Assembly (NCBI GenBank): GCA_019116365.1
Contig: DXBT01000007.1
Span: forward strand, 83,479-147,478
DNA: 64,000 nucleotides
Reading direction: 5' to 3'
DNA from: Barnesiella merdipullorum
GTDB lineage: Bacteria > Bacteroidota > Bacteroidia > Bacteroidales > Barnesiellaceae
Below, in pieces: positions 61,097-64,000 of the stretch. The notes under the pieces are model-generated. The model saw only the letters and a program-made list of their open reading frames with translations, did not search any database and had not been told where the DNA came from. Every line of letters begins with the position of its first letter. The first letter of the stretch is position 1. The position numbers and the translations under genes were made by a program.

Positions 61097-61260
61097 GCAG
61101 GAGGCATTCCCCACTCATTCATCTCCTGGACCCCGCATCGTTGTGCGGGGTGACGGGGAGAGTCATACCGCGCTACGACGCGGTATCCAGGAATTTTACT
61201 CGGTATTCTTTTCCGGCTACACGTCCTACTTGTTGCTGGACCTCGCATCGCTGTGCGGGG
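61097..61260. repeat. REP-like repeat cluster, right copy
   Basis: CCCCGCA-(6)-TGCGGGG (61131-61150), ATACCGCG-CTACGA-CGCGGTAT (61165-61186), and a third related hairpin at 61241-61260. Bases 61097-61154 repeat the left copy at 59792-59849. Confidence 0.75.
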
Positions 61261-61271
61261 TGACGGGGAGA

Positions 61272-62156
61272 TTACAAGCGGGTGTGTTGTTTGCGATAGG
61301 CGCGGGGCGACAGGCCGGTGACCCGTTTGAAAAATTTACCGAATACCGATTGTGAGGGGAAGTGCAGGCGGTCGGCAATTTGCTGAATAGTCAAGTCGGT
61401 CGAGAGGAGCAGGGCCTTGCACTCGGTGACGACATGGGTTTCGATGCAGGCGAGGGCCGTTTGGCCGGTCTGTTGCTTGACAATGACCGATAGGTATTTG
61501 GGGGTGATGCAGAGTTGCGACGCGTAGAAGGCGACCTCGCGCTCGGTTTGATAGTGGCGTTTGAGCAGGAGCATGAATTGCTGGAACAGATTCTCTTGTT
61601 TGGTGGCCGGCGTTACCTCGCTGATGTCGTGCAGCTTGTAGGAGTAGCTGTAGAACATGGCGAGGGAGAGGTGTCTGACGGCCTCGAGCTTGAAGGTGTT
61701 GAAGGGCGATTGCAGCAGGGCCTCGAGCATATCGAGGTAGCGGGTGAAGGCCTGGCTGTCGTGGGTGAGGTCGATGACGGGTTGACGTACAATAGACCGG
61801 TGCAGAGAGCCGAAACTGCCGTACTCCTTGAAGAGGCTGGCCGAGAAGGCTTCGGACATGATGATGGTGTAGGGCTCGGCTTCGTCGCTGAGCGTAATCA
61901 GTTGGAATATCTGCCCGGGCATGACGGTGAAGAGGCAGGGAGCCTGGGCTTCGTACTCGACCCAGTCGGCCATGAAGGTGCAGTGCCCGGAGGCGAGAAA
62001 TACCGAGAGGGTCATGTCGAGCCGGAAGGACTGGTCGATGAAGTCGGTTTCGCGCGGTTGTTTCACGATGAGGGAGTCGTTGCCCACGCGGCAGTTGCCG
62101 GGGGTATGGGCGTCGATTCGCTCTTTCCATTGCAGGTAGGGTATGGGTTCTCGCAT
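61272..62156 (-). CDS. AraC-family transcriptional regulator
   Basis: 294 residues. N-terminal cupin-like region (about 1-170) and C-terminal HTH pair: YASQLCITPKYLSVIVKQQTGQTALACIE and LTIQQIADRLHFPSQSVFGKFFKRVTGLSPRAYRKQH. The ATG at 62156 is used; the frame is open to 62285. Divergent from the 51-residue gene and the lipocalin-like gene, which are plausible targets. Effector unknown. Confidence 0.9.
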   Translation of the reverse strand: MREPIPYLQWKERIDAHTPGNCRVGNDSLIVKQPRETDFIDQSFRLDMTLSVFLASGHCTFMADWVEYEAQAPCLFTVMPGQIFQLITLSDEAEPYTIIMSEAFSASLFKEYGSFGSLHRSIVRQPVIDLTHDSQAFTRYLDMLEALLQSPFNTFKLEAVRHLSLAMFYSYSYKLHDISEVTPATKQENLFQQFMLLLKRHYQTEREVAFYASQLCITPKYLSVIVKQQTGQTALACIETHVVTECKALLLSTDLTIQQIADRLHFPSQSVFGKFFKRVTGLSPRAYRKQHTRL

Positions 62157-62286
62157 GGTTCTCACTTTTTGTTCATAAGGCAAATATATACCAAAATATT
62201 TTATTGTTTTGTCCTGTTTGGCGATAAATAGGAAAAATATACCAATTCTCTGTTGCTTCGTGCCAATAAGCGGTCGATGGGGCATC

Positions 62287-62294
62287 TACCTTTG
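62287..62294 (+). promoter_or_regulatory. -7 element of the 51-residue gene
   Basis: TACCTTTG matches TAnnTTTG, 26 bases before the ATG at 62320. Confidence 0.5.
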
Positions 62295-62319
62295 CCGTAG
62301 AATTTAATCCATAAACGAT

Positions 62320-62475
62320 ATGGGAACGTACAAATTGAAAACGGGCAAAGTCGAAGTGATAGTAGTCGATGCCTACAAACGGCTCGAAAGGAGCGTAGTG
62401 AGAGGTTATGAACGGATAGAAAAGAAGTTTGTCGATCGGTTTCTCGAGCCGGTAGAGAAGGAGGAGCGGCCATGA
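62320..62475 (+). CDS. Small amphipathic protein (YKxxE repeat type)
   Basis: 51 residues, with three short related units: VDAYKRLERSVV, RGYERIEKKFV and DRFLEPVEKE. Similar small repeat proteins (yKkiE ... FvdxFL) occur in gut bacteria without known function. Its stop overlaps the next start (ATGA at 62472-62475), so translation is coupled to the lipocalin-like gene. Highly charged and probably helical. Confidence 0.75.
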   Translation: MGTYKLKTGKVEVIVVDAYKRLERSVVRGYERIEKKFVDRFLEPVEKEERP

Positions 62476-63581
62476 TGATAGCGAATCCCCAGGTGACTCT
62501 TGCCGACGAGGCTCGTGCCGGAGTCGATGAAGCTGTGCGCAGCGGTTTTCTCGATTGGCTCCATCAGTTCTCGCTGACGGGCGACGATGGTGAACTCTAT
62601 TCGGTGGGCGGGGCCATTCTCTCGATGAGCCTCGAGCAGCTCGATGTGGTTTCGCTGACGGTGGCCCGGGGCAAAGGGCAGGCCCGCCAGTTGCCCGAGT
62701 CGATTTACAAGGTGACCGAATATCCCGGCATGCTGTATGAACGCATGTGGCGTCAGCCTGCCGGTACGCTGGCCATCGAGCGGGGTGACGACTGTGTGCG
62801 GGTGAGCTGTGGCCCCCAGTACCGGGTGGAGTGTTTTGCCGACCACTCGTGGCACTTTCTGCTCGACTCGCTCGACGGGACCTATCGGGCCGATTTGTGG
62901 CATCGCCCCTCGGGGTGTCCCTTGTGGTACGGGCGGGAGACTCCGTCGTACCTCACCCAGCACAGCATCACCTATGGCTATAACTGGGCGGGGGCCGTCA
63001 CGGGCGAGATTGTGCTGAACGGTCGGGCTATCCGGGTCACGGGGCTGGGTATCCGCGAGCGGTATGTAGCCGTCGATTCGTGTGCCGCCGAGATCGGTGG
63101 CTGGGAAGACTGGGGCTGGGTTGCGTTTGACGAGATGCACGCTTCGCTGTATGACATGCGGCTGGGCATGAAAGATTTCGCTCTGTACGACCTGGTCAAC
63201 CGGCGTTATTACCCCGAGGGCAAACTCACAGTCACGCACGAAGATTGGGCTTTCTTCAGGGAGCTCGACGGCTTTATCCCCACGACCTACCATATTGCTA
63301 TCGAGGTGGCCGACGGCCGTTACGAGGTGGAGGCCCATGTGTGCAATGCGACGACCTGGGGGGCCACGCACCGGGTGCCCGACAACCCGGTGGCTACGCT
63401 GACCTTCGGTCGGGTGACGGGGACCTTTACCCAAAGCGACGGCCCGGGGCTTGTACTGACGGGTGGCCGCGGCACGATGTCGATACGCCAGTGGCATGCC
63501 TATCCGCATATCCTCCCCCGCGAATTGTATGTCGATGCCGAGGAGAAGGGGGAGTGCCAGAACAAGTTCGACACACTGTAA
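62472..63581 (+). CDS. Lipocalin / CrtC (AttH)-like protein
   Basis: 369 residues, no signal peptide seen. Two-lobed beta-barrel features: SYLTQHSITYGYNWAGAVTGEIVLNGRAIRVTGLGIRERYVAVDS in the first half and WEDWGWVAFDEMHASLYDMRLG in the second resemble CrtC/AttH lipocalin-like hydroxyneurosporene hydratase relatives. No carotenoid genes are nearby, so carotenoid hydration is unlikely; lipid or terpenoid binding is possible. Family assignment is moderate. Coupled to the 51-residue gene and divergent from the AraC regulator. Confidence 0.65.
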   Translation: MMIANPQVTLADEARAGVDEAVRSGFLDWLHQFSLTGDDGELYSVGGAILSMSLEQLDVVSLTVARGKGQARQLPESIYKVTEYPGMLYERMWRQPAGTLAIERGDDCVRVSCGPQYRVECFADHSWHFLLDSLDGTYRADLWHRPSGCPLWYGRETPSYLTQHSITYGYNWAGAVTGEIVLNGRAIRVTGLGIRERYVAVDSCAAEIGGWEDWGWVAFDEMHASLYDMRLGMKDFALYDLVNRRYYPEGKLTVTHEDWAFFRELDGFIPTTYHIAIEVADGRYEVEAHVCNATTWGATHRVPDNPVATLTFGRVTGTFTQSDGPGLVLTGGRGTMSIRQWHAYPHILPRELYVDAEEKGECQNKFDTL

Positions 63582-63685
63582 GTGTCGGGGGCGAGGTGGT
63601 TTCCGGAGCTCTTGTCGGGGGATGGCGATAGAGGTGGGTCTCGCACTATTTTTGAAAAAACTTTCGTCGAACCCGAAATTTGTAT

Positions 63686-63693
63686 TATATTTG
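63686..63693 (+). promoter_or_regulatory. -7 element of tRNA-Ser
   Basis: TATATTTG, 26 bases upstream of the mature tRNA. A weak TTCG (63663-63666) could serve as -33. Confidence 0.5.
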
Positions 63694-63719
63694 CACCGCT
63701 TTCAAGGGAACAACCTTAT

Positions 63720-63810
63720 GGAGTGATGCTCGAGTGGTTGAAGAGGCACGCCTGGAAAGCGTGTATACGTCAAAAGCGTATCGGGGGTTCGAATCCCCCT
63801 TACTCCGCCA
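63720..63810 (+). tRNA. tRNA-Ser (GGA)
   Basis: 91 bases including an encoded CCA. Acceptor GGAGTGA pairs with TTACTCC (one G-T pair); anticodon stem CACGC/GCGTG encloses loop CTGGAAA with anticodon GGA at 63754-63756, reading UCC/UCU. A long variable arm (ATACG/CGTAT) gives the class II tRNA-Ser form. T arm GGGGGTTCGAATCCCCC is perfect. Confidence 0.95.
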
Positions 63811-63846
63811 AAGCCGTTGCGACAGAGTCGCAGCGGCTTTTTTGTT
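63811..63846 (+). terminator. Terminator of tRNA-Ser
   Basis: AAGCCGTTGCGAC (63811-63823) pairs with GTCGCAGCGGCTT (63827-63839; one G-T pair), followed by TTTTTT. Confidence 0.85.
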
Positions 63847-63945
63847 GGGAGTGACTGATTCTCATTTTTGGCCTAGTCGACAAAATTCAGGATTAAACCT
63901 CAGTAAAGCATTGATTTTAATATCTTTGTGAAGATTATTATAAAT

Positions 63946-64000
63946 ATGGCACAAAAAATGCTTTTTCTGTGGGTCTTCACATGTGGTCAAGAATGGACAA
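63946..64000 (+). CDS. Start of a possible gene cut by the window end
   Basis: ATG at 63946 opens MAQKMLFLWVFTCGQEWT and is open to the end. TATCTTTG at 63921-63928 is placed as a promoter 17 bases before it. Too short to identify; the region just after a tRNA is a common integration site, but nothing here shows an integrase. Confidence 0.3.
   Translation, partial: MAQKMLFLWVFTCGQEWT

Overview
The window is chromosomal DNA from a member of the Bacteroidales (phylum Bacteroidota). The evidence is the promoter grammar (a TTG or TTTG element about 20 bases upstream of TAnnTTTG at many gene starts), the near absence of Shine-Dalgarno sequences, SusC/XusA-type outer membrane receptors, a PorQ homologue, an AK-HSD / ApgM-like / threonine synthase gene set, and a Bacteroidota-type long RelA/SpoT gene next to a 7TM-HD phosphodiesterase. 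By eye the DNA is fairly GC-rich, with several AT-richer islands (about 7.6-8.7 kb, 39.4-40.7 kb, 52-52.9 kb, 59.9-61 kb). I cannot assign a genus.

Layout. 0-2.1 kb: mntP, apbE and a DUF1648-type membrane protein. 2.2-3.2 kb: type I asparaginase. 3.5-10 kb: the threonine pathway, which opens with a short Thr/Ile/Leu-rich leader peptide inside a transcription attenuator, then thrA, an ApgM-like presumed homoserine kinase, and thrC. A reversed, AT-richer methyltransferase gene separates thrC from the other two. 10.1-12.1 kb: metY and a divergent Lrp/AsnC regulator with a palindrome over the metY promoter. 12.1-20.3 kb: dnaX, cdd, a LysM glucosaminidase, a PorE-like OmpA lipoprotein, queA and a DUF2027/Smr protein. 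20.4-26.2 kb: an outer-membrane barrel receptor and a three-gene glycosyltransferase/membrane-protein operon. 26.5-28.3 kb: an MsbA-type ABC exporter. 28.4-33.6 kb: a XusABC-like xenosiderophore operon. 33.8-39.4 kb: small secreted and membrane proteins, an AEC transporter, an aspartate aminotransferase, flavodoxin with DUF2023, and a SanA-like protein. 39.4-40.7 kb: two AT-rich lipoproteins and a candidate structured RNA. 40.7-43.1 kb: luxS, mtnN, an exonuclease and a thioredoxin. 43.4-45.4 kb: a solitary but catalytically intact phage-type terminase. 45.6-50.1 kb: a rel-pgpH alarmone/c-di-AMP operon. 50.3-52.9 kb: two overlapping radical SAM genes and an AraC regulator. 53-56.8 kb: pfkA and a porQ-cmk-ispH operon preceded by a promoter-bearing 84-bp tandem repeat. 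57.3-59.7 kb: polyprenyl synthetase, a hypothetical and tatD. 59.7-61.3 kb: two paralogous secreted proteins between copies of a palindromic repeat. 61.3-64 kb: AraC, a 51-residue protein, a lipocalin/CrtC-like protein, tRNA-Ser(GGA) and the start of an unresolved gene.

The strongest non-routine signals are the thr attenuator, whose stop codon lies in the terminator loop; the promoter-carrying repeat shared by porQ and the aminotransferase gene; the candidate structured RNA beside luxS; the orphan terminase; the rel-pgpH coupling; and the repeat-flanked paralogue pair. Motif positions and identities were read by hand from the sequence; no database or folding program was run.
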